Shown: in pieces, positions 51,845 to 59,991 of the stretch
Layout: every line of letters begins with the position of its first letter
Position numbering within the stretch: the stretch's first letter is position 1
From: JANPIX01 sp031425195
GTDB taxonomy: Bacteria; Pseudomonadota; Alphaproteobacteria; Rhodobacterales; Rhodobacteraceae
Assembly: GCA_031425195.1 (NCBI GenBank)
Contig: JANPIX010000026.1
Location: 124,001-188,000 of the forward strand
DNA: 64,000 nucleotides
Direction of reading: 5' to 3'
Notes under the pieces: generated by a model
Database searches by the model: none
Seen by the model: only the letters and a program-made list of their open reading frames with translations
Told to the model about the DNA's origin: nothing
Position numbers and translations under genes: made by a program

Positions 51845-53245
51845 TCAGACGCACAGATCGCCCGGCGGGTTGGCAAGCAACACAGCCAGTTTGTCGGCAG
51901 CCTGTTCAAGTTGAGCGACCGGGATGATGCCGTTGATCGCCATGCGGACGGCGTGCGGCGCGCGGCCATGGACCAGCGCATATTCATCAGCCGAGCGGAC
52001 AATCACGCCCTGCGCCTCGGCAGTGCGCGCGAAGGTGGAGGCGCGCCAGCCTTGCGGAAGGCGCAGCCAGATGAAGGGCAACCCCTTTTGCCAGCCGAGA
52101 TCATAGCTTCCCAGATGGTTCACCACGCGCTGCGACCTGTCTGCCAGATCCGCCTGCACCGCGTTGCGCAGGCGCACGGCCTGCCCGCTGCACAACAGGT
52201 GCTGAACGATTTCCGTGAGCGGACGCGACAGCCCGAAAAAGCTGTGCTGGGCTGTCAATCGGCCGGTGGACCCCATTCCCGTCGGGCACACCAGATACCC
52301 GAACCGCAGTGCCGCCGACATGGTCTTGGACAGGCTGCCCACGAACCAAGTGCGTTCGGGCGCAAGGGCCCGCAGGGTTGGCAGTTCCGGGCCCGCGGTG
52401 GAATAGCAATCATCCTCGATAATCTGCAGATCGAAGGCGCGCGCAATTTCGGCTATACGTGTGCGCCGCTCCAGCCCCATTCGCGCCGCCGTGGGGTTTT
52501 GGGCATCGACAGTCAGACACAGCACCTGCGGGCCATGACGGCGGCAGGCGGCTTCCAACGCTTCGGGGATGATGCCATCGGCGTCCATCTCCACCCCCAC
52601 CACATCAGCCCGGACAAGACGGGCAGCATGGCGAAAACCGGGATAGGCCAGTTCTTCCGTCAGCACGACCGGGCGGTCACCCCGCAGGCAGCACATCAGG
52701 ACGAGCGTGATACCGTTCTGCCCGCCATTCGTCAGGGCAATGTCGTCAGGGCCGATCTGACCCAGAATCCGGCCGTCAAGCCAGTCGCAGATGGCCGCGC
52801 GCAGAGGGAGTTCGTCGCGCTGACTGGGATAGTCAAGCCATTCGGCCTGCATATCTGGCGCAAGTGCGGCCATCACCTCGGCAATAGCGGCGGTCTGGCC
52901 CACATCCGGAACCAGCGGCGCACGCAGATCAACGACGCCGGTTTCGTTGGCGAGCCTGCGTTCCTGCAAAAGGGCCTGCGTCGGGCCAAGGCGGGGCGTC
53001 GCCGTGGCAACAAAGGTGCCGCGCCCGACCGTAGCTGCAAGTAACCCTTCCTGCGTCGCAATCTGGTAGGCCCGCGCCACCGTGCCCGGTGTAACACCAG
53101 CCTGATAGGCCAGTTCACGAACCGGCGGAAGCTGCATGCCGGGCTTCAGCGCCCCCGTCAGGATCGCCGATCGCAAGGCGCGTGACAGGGCCTGAAACTT
53201 GGGCCCTGCCGATTGTGTCAGATCAGGCAACCAAATTGTATCCAT
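51845..53245 (-). CDS. MocR-type regulator (GntR wHTH fused to aminotransferase domain)
   Basis: 466 residues. An N-terminal GntR winged helix (about 15-80: LSRALRSAILTGALKPG, then ELAYQAGVTPGTVARAY) is fused to a fold-type I PLP aminotransferase domain (about 100-460). The PLP lysine lies in WFVGSLSKTMSAAL, with the aspartate of the ring-binding motif in an LTVDAQNPTAARMG-like region. Relatives (GabR, PdxR) sense a PLP-linked ligand and bind direct repeats. Three GTATC direct repeats lie at its 5' end. Control of the polyamine-type operon or of DUF1127 is conjecture from position. Confidence 0.88.
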   Translation of the reverse strand: MDTIWLPDLTQSAGPKFQALSRALRSAILTGALKPGMQLPPVRELAYQAGVTPGTVARAYQIATQEGLLAATVGRGTFVATATPRLGPTQALLQERRLANETGVVDLRAPLVPDVGQTAAIAEVMAALAPDMQAEWLDYPSQRDELPLRAAICDWLDGRILGQIGPDDIALTNGGQNGITLVLMCCLRGDRPVVLTEELAYPGFRHAARLVRADVVGVEMDADGIIPEALEAACRRHGPQVLCLTVDAQNPTAARMGLERRTRIAEIARAFDLQIIEDDCYSTAGPELPTLRALAPERTWFVGSLSKTMSAALRFGYLVCPTGMGSTGRLTAQHSFFGLSRPLTEIVQHLLCSGQAVRLRNAVQADLADRSQRVVNHLGSYDLGWQKGLPFIWLRLPQGWRASTFARTAEAQGVIVRSADEYALVHGRAPHAVRMAINGIIPVAQLEQAADKLAVLLANPPGDLCV

Positions 53246-53315
53246 GACAAATCCGAACTGGAGGTAACTAACTTCTTATTGTATCGTGAGCCTATAGAAA
53301 CAATCCTAATGTATC
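53235..53315. promoter_or_regulatory. Three spaced TTGTATC/ATGTATC direct repeats
   Basis: ATTGTATC occurs at 53235-53242 and 53278-53285, and AATGTATC at 53308-53315, all on the plus strand. The second and third are 30 bases apart, about three helical turns. The first lies over the MocR start codon and the others are between MocR and DUF1127. GabR-type MocR proteins bind direct repeats at such spacing, so autoregulation and control of the divergent gene are plausible. Pattern seen by eye. Confidence 0.4.
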
Positions 53316-53333
53316 AACACAAAGGTTTACAGC

Positions 53334-53537
53334 ATGCTGCGCGGCGTCTCACATCCCCTTCGCACCCTCGTGTCAACGACCCCGCGGGTGAATATCTTGC
53401 GCTTGGCGCAGGTCTGGATGCAGCGACGCGGCGCACGGGCCACCTTGCGCAAACTTGACGACCATATGCTGCGCGATATCGGCATGTCATCCGACGTGGC
53501 GCACGAGGAATGCAGCAAGCCCTTCTGGAAGGAATGA
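53334..53537 (+). CDS. DUF1127 family small protein
   Basis: 67 residues, basic. The family core RKLDDHMLRDIGMSSDVAHE (about 39-58) is the signature of DUF1127 (YjiS-like) proteins, small RNA-binding or stress proteins that affect phosphate or RNA turnover in some alphaproteobacteria. It is often strongly expressed and transcribed alone. A bidirectional terminator 34 bases downstream separates it from the ribosomal operon. It diverges from the MocR gene. Confidence 0.85.
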   Translation: MLRGVSHPLRTLVSTTPRVNILRLAQVWMQRRGARATLRKLDDHMLRDIGMSSDVAHEECSKPFWKE

Positions 53538-53570
53538 TGCGGCAAACGACAATCGTGGCTCGGTAATAAA

Positions 53571-53595
53571 AAAGGCCCGCCAATGGCGGGCCTTT
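53571..53595. terminator. Bidirectional intrinsic terminator, DUF1127 / rpsI
   Basis: AAAGGCCCGCC and GGCGGGCCTTT form a perfect 11-base stem around AAT. On the minus strand the stem is followed by a long uridine run (53568-53573 read as A on the plus strand), making a strong terminator for rplM-rpsI. On the plus strand a shorter T tract follows and serves DUF1127. It is the only classic terminator I see at a convergent junction in the window. Confidence 0.85.
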
Positions 53596-53614
53596 CTGTA
53601 TCGAGATGAATGTG

Positions 53615-54109
53615 TCAGCGCTTGGAGAACTGGAAGCTTTTGCGGGCTTTCGCCTTGCCGTACTTCTTGCGTTCCACGACGCGGCTGTCACGGGTCAGGA
53701 ACCCTGCAGCCTTGAGGGCAGCACGCAGACCGGGTTCGTAAAGCTGCAGAGCCTTGGACACGCCGTGCTTGACCGCACCCGCCTGCCCCGACAAACCACC
53801 GCCGGCAACCGTCGCCATCACGTCGAACTGTCCATCGACGCCAGCCACTGTGAAAGGCTGACGCAGGATCATCTGCAGAACCGGACGGGCAAAGTATTCC
53901 GCCATCGTCTTGCCATTGACCACAACCTTGCCAGAGCCCGGCTTGATCCAGACACGCGCCACGGCGTTCTTGCGCTTGCCGGTCGCGTAGGACCGGCCCT
54001 GCTTGTCACGAACGGAAACGCGGGGCACGGCAACCGGGGCAACAGCCACGTCTGCCGGTGTGCCCGACACTGCCGATTTCAGATCGTCGAGGGATTTGAT
54101 GTCGGACAT
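53615..54109 (-). CDS. rpsI: 30S ribosomal protein S9
   Basis: About 164 residues, longer than E. coli S9 because of an N-terminal alphaproteobacterial extension (SDIKSLDDLKSAVSGTPADV). The S9 core starts near RSYATGKRKNAVARVWIKPG and ends in GKAKARKSFQFSKR, the conserved Lys/Arg tail contacting P-site tRNA. The ATG at 54109 is 2 bases past the rplM stop. It is the second gene of the rplM-rpsI operon and ends before a strong terminator. Confidence 0.97.
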   Translation of the reverse strand: MSDIKSLDDLKSAVSGTPADVAVAPVAVPRVSVRDKQGRSYATGKRKNAVARVWIKPGSGKVVVNGKTMAEYFARPVLQMILRQPFTVAGVDGQFDVMATVAGGGLSGQAGAVKHGVSKALQLYEPGLRAALKAAGFLTRDSRVVERKKYGKAKARKSFQFSKR

Positions 54110-54111
54110 GA

Positions 54112-54576
54112 TCAAGCGCTCCGGTGATTTTTCGGGTTCATCGACTTGACGTCGAGAACGGACGGCTGTTGCGCCTCATGCGGATGATCGGAACCGGCAT
54201 ATACACGCAGGTTGGTCATCTGCTGTGCGCCAAGCGAGTTGCGGGTGATCATGCGTTCCACGGCCTTGGTCACGACACGTTCTGGATGTGCGCCATCCAG
54301 AACCTGGGCCGCAGTGCGAAACTTGATGCCGCCCGGGTGGCCCGTGTGCCAGTAATACCGTTTGTCGGCACGCTTGTTGCCGGTCATCTGGATTTTCTCT
54401 GCGTTGATGACAATCACATTGTCGCCCATGTCCATGTGCGGTGTGAAGGTTGGCTTGTTCTTGCCACGCAGGATGCTTGCGACGATCGACGCAAGACGCC
54501 CCAGAACGACGCCTTCGGCATCGATCAGGATCCATTTCTTGGTGATGTCCGCAGGTGTTGCGGTAAAGGTTTTCAT
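54112..54576 (-). CDS. rplM: 50S ribosomal protein L13
   Basis: 154 residues of usual length. Family landmarks are KKWILIDAEGVVLGRLAS (about 13-30), the DNVIVINAEKIQMTGNK stretch (about 52-68) and RTAAQVLDGAHPERVVTKAV with RMITRNSLG. It heads the rplM-rpsI operon. A nearly consensus promoter lies 54 to 82 bases upstream. Confidence 0.98.
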   Translation of the reverse strand: MKTFTATPADITKKWILIDAEGVVLGRLASIVASILRGKNKPTFTPHMDMGDNVIVINAEKIQMTGNKRADKRYYWHTGHPGGIKFRTAAQVLDGAHPERVVTKAVERMITRNSLGAQQMTNLRVYAGSDHPHEAQQPSVLDVKSMNPKNHRSA

Positions 54577-54629
54577 GACATTGCCCGTAAGGTTCGGCCG
54601 GGAAGGTTCCCCGGAAAGTAGGATGGTGG

Positions 54630-54658
54630 TGTATCGGTGATCTGTCTGCCTGTGTCAA
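54630..54658 (-). promoter_or_regulatory. Sigma-70 promoter of rplM-rpsI
   Basis: Read leftward, TTGACA (54658-54653) and GATACA (54635-54630) are separated by exactly 17 bases. The -35 is a perfect consensus and the -10 differs by two or three bases. The start site would be near 54623, giving a leader of about 47 bases. The leader could host autoregulation by the ribosomal proteins, but no clear structure is seen. Confidence 0.65.
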
Positions 54659-54734
54659 GCAAGGATGGCAAGATAAGATCTAACCTTTTCCAAGTGTTAC
54701 ACGGATGGTATTATATTACCCCAATTGTTCCGGG

Positions 54735-55523
54735 TCACCGCAGGATCGGCGGGCGGTTCGGATCGGTCCCCGGGGCGGCAGGTTGGGCCGCGACGCTACC
54801 CTCGTGCGGGGCGGGCATTTCAAACCGGTGCGCCACCTCTGCCAAGGCGGGCAGTGCGGGGTCGCCTTCCTTCAGGAAGACGACGTCAGGCATCCAGTCT
54901 GGCTGACCGGCAAAAGCCACGGTTTCGCTGATCATCCGGGCCAGCGCGTCGTGGCGCGCGTCGTCGGCACCAATGACGGCAAGGATGGGTTGCCCAGCAC
55001 CCTGCCCCGTATCGGCCAGCGCGAACAATGCGTGATCCGCCATGCCGCCCACCCGGCGCAGCACATCGCCCAAAGCCGCAATGATGGTGATCGGGCAATC
55101 CGTCGGCGGCAGAAAGGTGTGCGGTCGCCGCGACATCACCTGATCAGCCGCGCTCGACACGGTTTCGGCAAGCCAGTCCAGCGCGTCAGGCGGGAGCAGG
55201 ATCGACGAAGGTGCCACGCCAAGGTTGACGCCAAGGCCCACCCCCTGCCCCGCCAGCTGCACCGCGACAACACGCCCCGGCATCGCCGCATAGGCGGACG
55301 GCGCCCCGGTGAAATCTGTCAACCGGTCTTCGGTGTCAAAGGCGAGGACAACCGGGCCATCCTCCAGATCGAACTGCTGCGGGGTCAGGGCGTCGGTGCC
55401 GGTTTCGCCTTTGACCAGCACGATCAGTTCCGTTTCGGCCAGTTTGCCGAAGAACCGCAGACGGGCCGACAGATCATCGGGCCGTTCGGCCATCACGGCG
55501 TGGGCCTGATCAAGCGGGGTCAT
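54735..55523 (-). CDS. SseB family protein
   Basis: About 262 residues. Starts MTPLDQAHAVMAERPDDLSA, with the SseB-type core RFFGKLAETELIVLVKGETG (about 24-43), VVLAFDTEDRLTDF and AVQLAGQGVGLGVNLGVAPS. The C-terminal part resembles the SseB_C module. Role is not established; relatives act in enhanced serine sensitivity or as secretion chaperones. ATG at 55523 overlaps the end of the uracil-DNA glycosylase gene by 14 bases, so co-translation is likely. Longer in-frame starts are inside that gene. Confidence 0.78.
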   Translation of the reverse strand: MTPLDQAHAVMAERPDDLSARLRFFGKLAETELIVLVKGETGTDALTPQQFDLEDGPVVLAFDTEDRLTDFTGAPSAYAAMPGRVVAVQLAGQGVGLGVNLGVAPSSILLPPDALDWLAETVSSAADQVMSRRPHTFLPPTDCPITIIAALGDVLRRVGGMADHALFALADTGQGAGQPILAVIGADDARHDALARMISETVAFAGQPDWMPDVVFLKEGDPALPALAEVAHRFEMPAPHEGSVAAQPAAPGTDPNRPPILR

Positions 55524-56157
55524 GGCGCGACATTCCTTCTGAGACAGGTGGTGCTGCCAGCGCATCCGCCACCTTTTGGCGCAGGACGGGCAGCAGATCG
55601 GTTTCGAACCACGGGTTCGCCCGCAGCCATCCGGTATTGCGCCAGGACGGATGCGGCAAGGGAAAGTTGCCGCCAGCAAGGTGCACCCGCCAGTCTGCCA
55701 CAGTTTGCGCGACGGGCCCTGACCGCCCCAGATGCCAGCGCTGCGCCAGACCGCCCACCAGCACGCGAAGGCGCACCTGCCCCAAAGACGCCAGCACAGC
55801 GGCCCGCCAATGATCTGCACAGCGGCGGGGCGGGGGCAGGTCGGACCCTTTGGCATCGTAGCCCGGAAAACAAAATCCCATCGGCACGATGGCAACCCTT
55901 TCAAGGTCATAGAAGTCATCGCCGGAGAGGCCGAGCCAATCCCGCAGCCGGTCGCCGCTGCGATCCGTGAAGGGGCGGCCCGACTGGTGAACCCGCGCGC
56001 CCGGGGCCTGCCCGGCTATCAGAAGTCGCGCACTGGGGCGAAACCAGACAACAGGGCGCGGCGCGTGGGCCGTGACGGTTGACGCAAAACCATCGGCGCA
56101 CAGGCGACAGACGGCAATGTCCTGCGCCAGACTTTGGGCATGGGTTATGATGGGCAT
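55510..56157 (-). CDS. Uracil-DNA glycosylase superfamily protein
   Basis: About 215 residues. The superfamily loop IAGQAPGARVHQSGRPFTD (about 50-68) replaces the GQDPY motif of family 1. The C-terminal active-site loop is LPHPSWRNTG (about 168-177) with the His-Pro-Ser pattern. A CRLC pair at about 18-21 is too small to build the iron-sulfur cluster of families 4 and 5. Members of this subgroup are common in alphaproteobacteria but the preferred lesion is not settled. ATG at 56157 (MPIITHAQS) is preferred; the upstream in-frame extension looks untranslated. Confidence 0.8.
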   Translation of the reverse strand: MPIITHAQSLAQDIAVCRLCADGFASTVTAHAPRPVVWFRPSARLLIAGQAPGARVHQSGRPFTDRSGDRLRDWLGLSGDDFYDLERVAIVPMGFCFPGYDAKGSDLPPPRRCADHWRAAVLASLGQVRLRVLVGGLAQRWHLGRSGPVAQTVADWRVHLAGGNFPLPHPSWRNTGWLRANPWFETDLLPVLRQKVADALAAPPVSEGMSRHDPA

Positions 56158-56308
56158 GCAAGGCGATATGGGGCCGCACGTGCGGCAAGGCAACACCCTT
56201 GCCCCAGTTGCGCCAAGGCACCCGACGCGGGTTGAGTGCAGTGGGCGTTCGCAGTACTTGCCCGGCTTAGTGGGTAGTCCTTTCCCACACAAAAAAGCAG
56301 GCGGGCGG

Positions 56309-57526
56309 ATGTATCGCGTTTCGGGTTTTGTTCAACATCTTGCCTGGGCTTTGCTGGGCGGCTGTCTTGCGGCGACCCTGTGGGTCAACTTTGCCCCGGC
56401 AAGTTATTACGACGTGATCGAATGGCGGCTGGAGACGGATGGCGGGCCGCTTGCATACTTGCGCCAGACCGTCACGTTTCGGGACGTGGTCGCCGACGGG
56501 CTGATGGCCTTGTTCGTGTTCTACATCGGCAAGGAATTGTGGGAAGCGATCCGACTGGAGCGTGGGGCGCTGAGGAGTGCTGGCGGAGGCGTGCCGGTCC
56601 TGGGTGCCGCCGGCGGCGCATTTGGCGCGGTGGCGATGTGGTGTGCGATGTCGGCACTGTTTCAGACCGCCGACGAGGCTGGCATTTTCACGGGTTGGCC
56701 TGTGCCGGTCGGCAGCGATGTCGCGCTGACCTATCTGTTCGCGCGCGCCGTATTCGGGCCGGGAAGCCGCGCCGTTCATGTCCTTTTGCTCATGACAATC
56801 ATGCTTGATGTGTTGGCCGTCATCCTTAATGCAGTGGTCAACCCCGGTTTTGAACTGCAGATCGCCTGGCTGCTTGTACCGATTGCCTCGGCCATGGGTG
56901 TCTGGATGCTGTTCGGACGGCACATCCATAGGCCGGGCGATGAACGCAGCCATCAGCGGGCACTTGTGCTGTGGCCCTATGCCGTTGCCGGGGTGCTGAG
57001 CTGGTTCGGTGTGGCCATGGCGGGGCTGCCGCCTGCCCTTGGGCTGCTGCCGATATTGCCCGCCATCCCCCATGCGGACCACGCCTTTGGCATGTTCGCC
57101 GAAGCCGAGGAATATCTGACAGACCCCCTGAACAGGATCGTCCACATGCTTGTGCGCCCGTTGATCGGGGTGATGTTCCTGTTCGGATTGACGCAGGGCG
57201 GAATTGATCTTGCGGCGTGGAATGTCACGACGGCGATCCTTCTGGCAGCCATGTGGATCGGCAAGCCCATGGGCATCGTGATTGCGATTTTGCTGGTGGC
57301 CCGCCGCCTTGGGTTTCGGTTGCCGCAAGGAATGCGGCGGCGGGATGTCGGGCTGATTGCAGGGCTTGCGGGGATCGGGTTCACGGCCCCTGCCCTGGCA
57401 CTCGACACCGGGCTGCCGGGTGGTTCCATGCAAGAGGCGGCGCGGTTGGGGCTGGCGATCAGTCTTCTGGCCGGGCCTGCGGCGATCATCCTTGCCCGCC
57501 TTCTTCGCCAACGACGGCGCAACTGA
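56309..57526 (+). CDS. NhaA-like sodium/proton antiporter, active-site variant
   Basis: About 405 residues and eleven to twelve hydrophobic segments of the NhaA family. The helix-4 motif VGSDVALTYL keeps the Asp equivalent to E. coli D133, and WIGKPMGIVI keeps the lysine equivalent to K300. In the helix-5 ion site, where E. coli has two adjacent aspartates (DD, 163/164), this protein has TIMLDVLAVI, with a single Asp preceded by Leu. Transport stoichiometry may therefore differ from classic electrogenic NhaA. The ATG at 56309 follows a GGCGGGCGG stretch. It is a single gene. Confidence 0.83.
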   Translation: MYRVSGFVQHLAWALLGGCLAATLWVNFAPASYYDVIEWRLETDGGPLAYLRQTVTFRDVVADGLMALFVFYIGKELWEAIRLERGALRSAGGGVPVLGAAGGAFGAVAMWCAMSALFQTADEAGIFTGWPVPVGSDVALTYLFARAVFGPGSRAVHVLLLMTIMLDVLAVILNAVVNPGFELQIAWLLVPIASAMGVWMLFGRHIHRPGDERSHQRALVLWPYAVAGVLSWFGVAMAGLPPALGLLPILPAIPHADHAFGMFAEAEEYLTDPLNRIVHMLVRPLIGVMFLFGLTQGGIDLAAWNVTTAILLAAMWIGKPMGIVIAILLVARRLGFRLPQGMRRRDVGLIAGLAGIGFTAPALALDTGLPGGSMQEAARLGLAISLLAGPAAIILARLLRQRRRN

Positions 57527-57547
57527 CGCGTTGATCACGAAACAGTT

Positions 57548-57576
57548 CTGACAGTTGGCAAGAATTCCCTTATAAT
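57548..57576 (+). promoter_or_regulatory. Sigma-70 promoter of the capsule operon
   Basis: CTGACA (57548-57553) and the perfect -10 TATAAT (57571-57576) are separated by 17 bases. The start would be near 57583, giving a leader of about 120 bases before kpsT. TATAAT is rare in this G+C-rich genome, which supports function. Confidence 0.6.
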
Positions 57577-57588
57577 CATCACAAGTGC

Positions 57589-57642
57589 GACTTAAAAAAG
57601 CCGTGGCTGGTGACTTAAAGTTAACGATAGGGGCTTAAGCCC
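57589..57642. promoter_or_regulatory. Repeats in the kpsT leader
   Basis: GACTTAAA is repeated directly at 57589-57596 and 57612-57619 (23 bases apart). GTTAAC lies at 57620-57625 and the palindrome GGGCTTAAGCCC at 57631-57642. All sit inside the predicted leader of kpsT. They could be operator sites for a response regulator or a leader structure. The TTAA-rich context resembles, without matching, CtrA boxes. Confidence 0.4.
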
Positions 57643-57702
57643 GGACAAAGCCGGATGGCGGATCAGAAATGCTGACCGGACGCAGACGGCAAAGAGGCGG
57701 GA

Positions 57703-58356
57703 ATGATCGAGTTTCAGAATGTCAGCAAGTCGTTCTGGACGGGCCGCCAGCGCAAGGTCATTCTGGATCAGGCCTCGTTTCGCATCGAACTCGGCAATTC
57801 TCTGGGCATTCTTGCGCCCAATGGCGCGGGCAAGACCACGATCATCAACATGATGGCCGGGTTGGAAAAGCCCGACGAAGGCAAGATCATCCGAACCAGC
57901 CGCATCTCGTTTCCGCTTGGGTTCATGGGCGGCGTTGTTGGCCGGCATACGGCCAACGAAAACGCCCGGTACATCGCCCGGCTTTATGATCTTGACCCCG
58001 ACTATGTCGAGGCGTTTTGCCGGTGGCTGTGCGATCTGGACGAATACTTTGACCAACCCGTCGCCGTTTATTCGGCCGGCATGAAGGCGCGGTTCAGCTT
58101 TGCGTTGCTTCTGGCACTGGAATTCGACATTTATCTGATCGACGAAGGCATGCCCAGCAACACTGACGCGGAGTTCAACCGCAAGGCCGGAAACATCCTG
58201 CGTGACAGGCTGAAGGGCGCAACCGTCGTCGTGGTGTCGCATCAGCCATCGACACTTGAAAAGTTCTGCAAGACTGCCGCGGTTCTGCGCAACGGGCAGC
58301 TTCACGTCTTCGAAACCCTGGAAGAAGCAAAGCAGTTGTACAATTATGAAGTTTAG
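57703..58356 (+). CDS. kpsT: Capsule polysaccharide export ATPase
   Basis: 217 residues, the ATPase of the group 2/3 capsule ABC exporter. Walker A LAPNGAGKTTI (about 42-52), signature YSAGMKARFSFALLLAL (about 125-141) and Walker B FDIYLIDEGMPS (about 144-155) are the KpsT-type wording. The subunit pairs with the KpsM permease, which is not in the window. It overlaps kpsE by 11 bases. The KpsS-like homologue sits 10 kb away, so capsule genes are scattered. Confidence 0.88.
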   Translation: MIEFQNVSKSFWTGRQRKVILDQASFRIELGNSLGILAPNGAGKTTIINMMAGLEKPDEGKIIRTSRISFPLGFMGGVVGRHTANENARYIARLYDLDPDYVEAFCRWLCDLDEYFDQPVAVYSAGMKARFSFALLLALEFDIYLIDEGMPSNTDAEFNRKAGNILRDRLKGATVVVVSHQPSTLEKFCKTAAVLRNGQLHVFETLEEAKQLYNYEV

Positions 58357-59983
58357 CTTGAACAGGTTCCGTCTGCGCCGCAACGATCCCGTAGTGGCCC
58401 CGACCCGCCCATCGACTGGCGCGTCGCCGACCGGCAGCGCCAACAGCAATCTGTTTGGCCCCGAAGATGACGGCTTTGGCCCGGGCGCGTTTGCAACGGC
58501 GCAAGGTGATACACCCGCCGCTGTGACACCCGCTGCCAGCGCGGCACTGGAAGCCATCCGCGCCGAAGGGCTGACCATGCGGCAGTTGCGGTTGGCACGA
58601 CGTGTTTCGCAAAAGCACAACCTGCCTGCGACGTCCGATCACGATGCGGTGCGCCTGCTGCGCGAGGCGGGGATCGACCCGTTTCAACGCAGCGAATTGC
58701 TGGAATTGGTCACGTCCAATGATCCCGCATCTGATCAGGCCGATGCAGCCGCAAGTTCAGCCCGCAGCCCCAATACCCTGCCCCAGACGATACCCGCCAA
58801 ACCCCTGCCTTCCATTCCCGCGCGGTCAGATCAGGGGCGGCTGAATGAACTGTTGGAAATTCAAAGGGACATCGCGCGCCGGCGGCGCCGCAAATCGCTT
58901 CTGCTCGCCGCGCGGCTGTTCGTGTTCGTTCTGACCCCGACATTCGCGGCGGGCTTTTACTTCTATCAGATCGCCACGCCGCTGTATTCCACCAAGTCGG
59001 AATTCGTGATCCAGCAGGCCGATGCGGCGGGGGGCGGTGGCTTGTCGGGGTTGTTCCGCGGCACGCAGATGGCAACGTCGCAAGACAGTATCGCCGTGCA
59101 GGGTTATCTTCAGTCACGCGAGGCGATGCTGCGGCTGGACACCGACCACGGCTTTCGCGCCCATTTCAGCCAGCCTGAGATCGACGCGATCCAACGGCTT
59201 GCGCCGGACGCTTCGCAGGAATCGATGTACAAGCTGTACAAGCGCAACATTTCCATCGGTTACGATCCGACCGAAGGCATCATCAAGATGGAGGTCAGCG
59301 CCGCCTCGCCCGAACAATCGGTCGAATTTGCCTCGGCGCTTATTTCCTATGCTGAAGAACAGGTTGACCAACTGACCCAACGCCTGCGCGCCGATCAGAT
59401 GCAGGGCGCACGCGAAAGTTACGAACAAGCCGAAACCAGCATGATGGAAACGCAGCAAACTCTTGTCGAATTGCAGCAAAAGCTGAAGGTGATGAACAGC
59501 CGCGTCGAAGAGCAGATGATCGCCAGTCAGATTTCGCAGCTTGAAACCCAGTTGATCACCGAACGTTTGTCGCTTGACCAGATGATGTCGAACGAAGCAC
59601 CGAATGCGGCGCGGATGGCCCCCATCGTGCAGCGAATTTCCGCGCTAGAGGAAGAAATCAGTTCGATGCGCGCCAAGCTGACCGAAGACAGTGGCAGCGG
59701 ACTGTCACTCGCCAAGGTGCAAAGTGAACTTTTGGTGGCCGAGGCGAATGTGCAGACGCGGCAGCTTTTGCTGGCTCAGTCGTTGCAGGCGATGGAAACT
59801 GCCCGGATCGAGGCAAACCGGCAGGTGCGATATCTGTCGGTGTCGGTCAAACCGATCACCCCTGACGAACCCAGTTATCCCCGCGCTTTTGAGGATACGA
59901 TGGTTGCGCTTTTGCTGTTTGGCGGTATCTACCTGATGTTCGCGATGACGGCAGAAATATTGCGCGAACAGATCTCGGCATAG
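58346..59983 (+). CDS. kpsE: Capsule export inner-membrane protein (KpsE/Wzz-like)
   Basis: 545 residues, a polysaccharide co-polymerase type protein. A basic, Pro/Ala-rich cytoplasmic region (about 1-180) contains a compact unit MRQLRLARRVSQKHNLPATS...DPFQRSELLELVTS (about 78-127). One membrane helix (about 190-215, LLLAARLFVFVLTPTFAAGF) leads to a long periplasmic coiled-coil region (about 340-450) rich in Gln/Glu, then a C-terminal helix. It overlaps kpsT and is 8 bases before kdsA. The extended N-terminus is longer than in the E. coli protein, which is about 380 residues. Confidence 0.83.
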   Translation: MKFSLNRFRLRRNDPVVAPTRPSTGASPTGSANSNLFGPEDDGFGPGAFATAQGDTPAAVTPAASAALEAIRAEGLTMRQLRLARRVSQKHNLPATSDHDAVRLLREAGIDPFQRSELLELVTSNDPASDQADAAASSARSPNTLPQTIPAKPLPSIPARSDQGRLNELLEIQRDIARRRRRKSLLLAARLFVFVLTPTFAAGFYFYQIATPLYSTKSEFVIQQADAAGGGGLSGLFRGTQMATSQDSIAVQGYLQSREAMLRLDTDHGFRAHFSQPEIDAIQRLAPDASQESMYKLYKRNISIGYDPTEGIIKMEVSAASPEQSVEFASALISYAEEQVDQLTQRLRADQMQGARESYEQAETSMMETQQTLVELQQKLKVMNSRVEEQMIASQISQLETQLITERLSLDQMMSNEAPNAARMAPIVQRISALEEEISSMRAKLTEDSGSGLSLAKVQSELLVAEANVQTRQLLLAQSLQAMETARIEANRQVRYLSVSVKPITPDEPSYPRAFEDTMVALLLFGGIYLMFAMTAEILREQISA

Positions 59984-59991
59984 GGGGCGGC

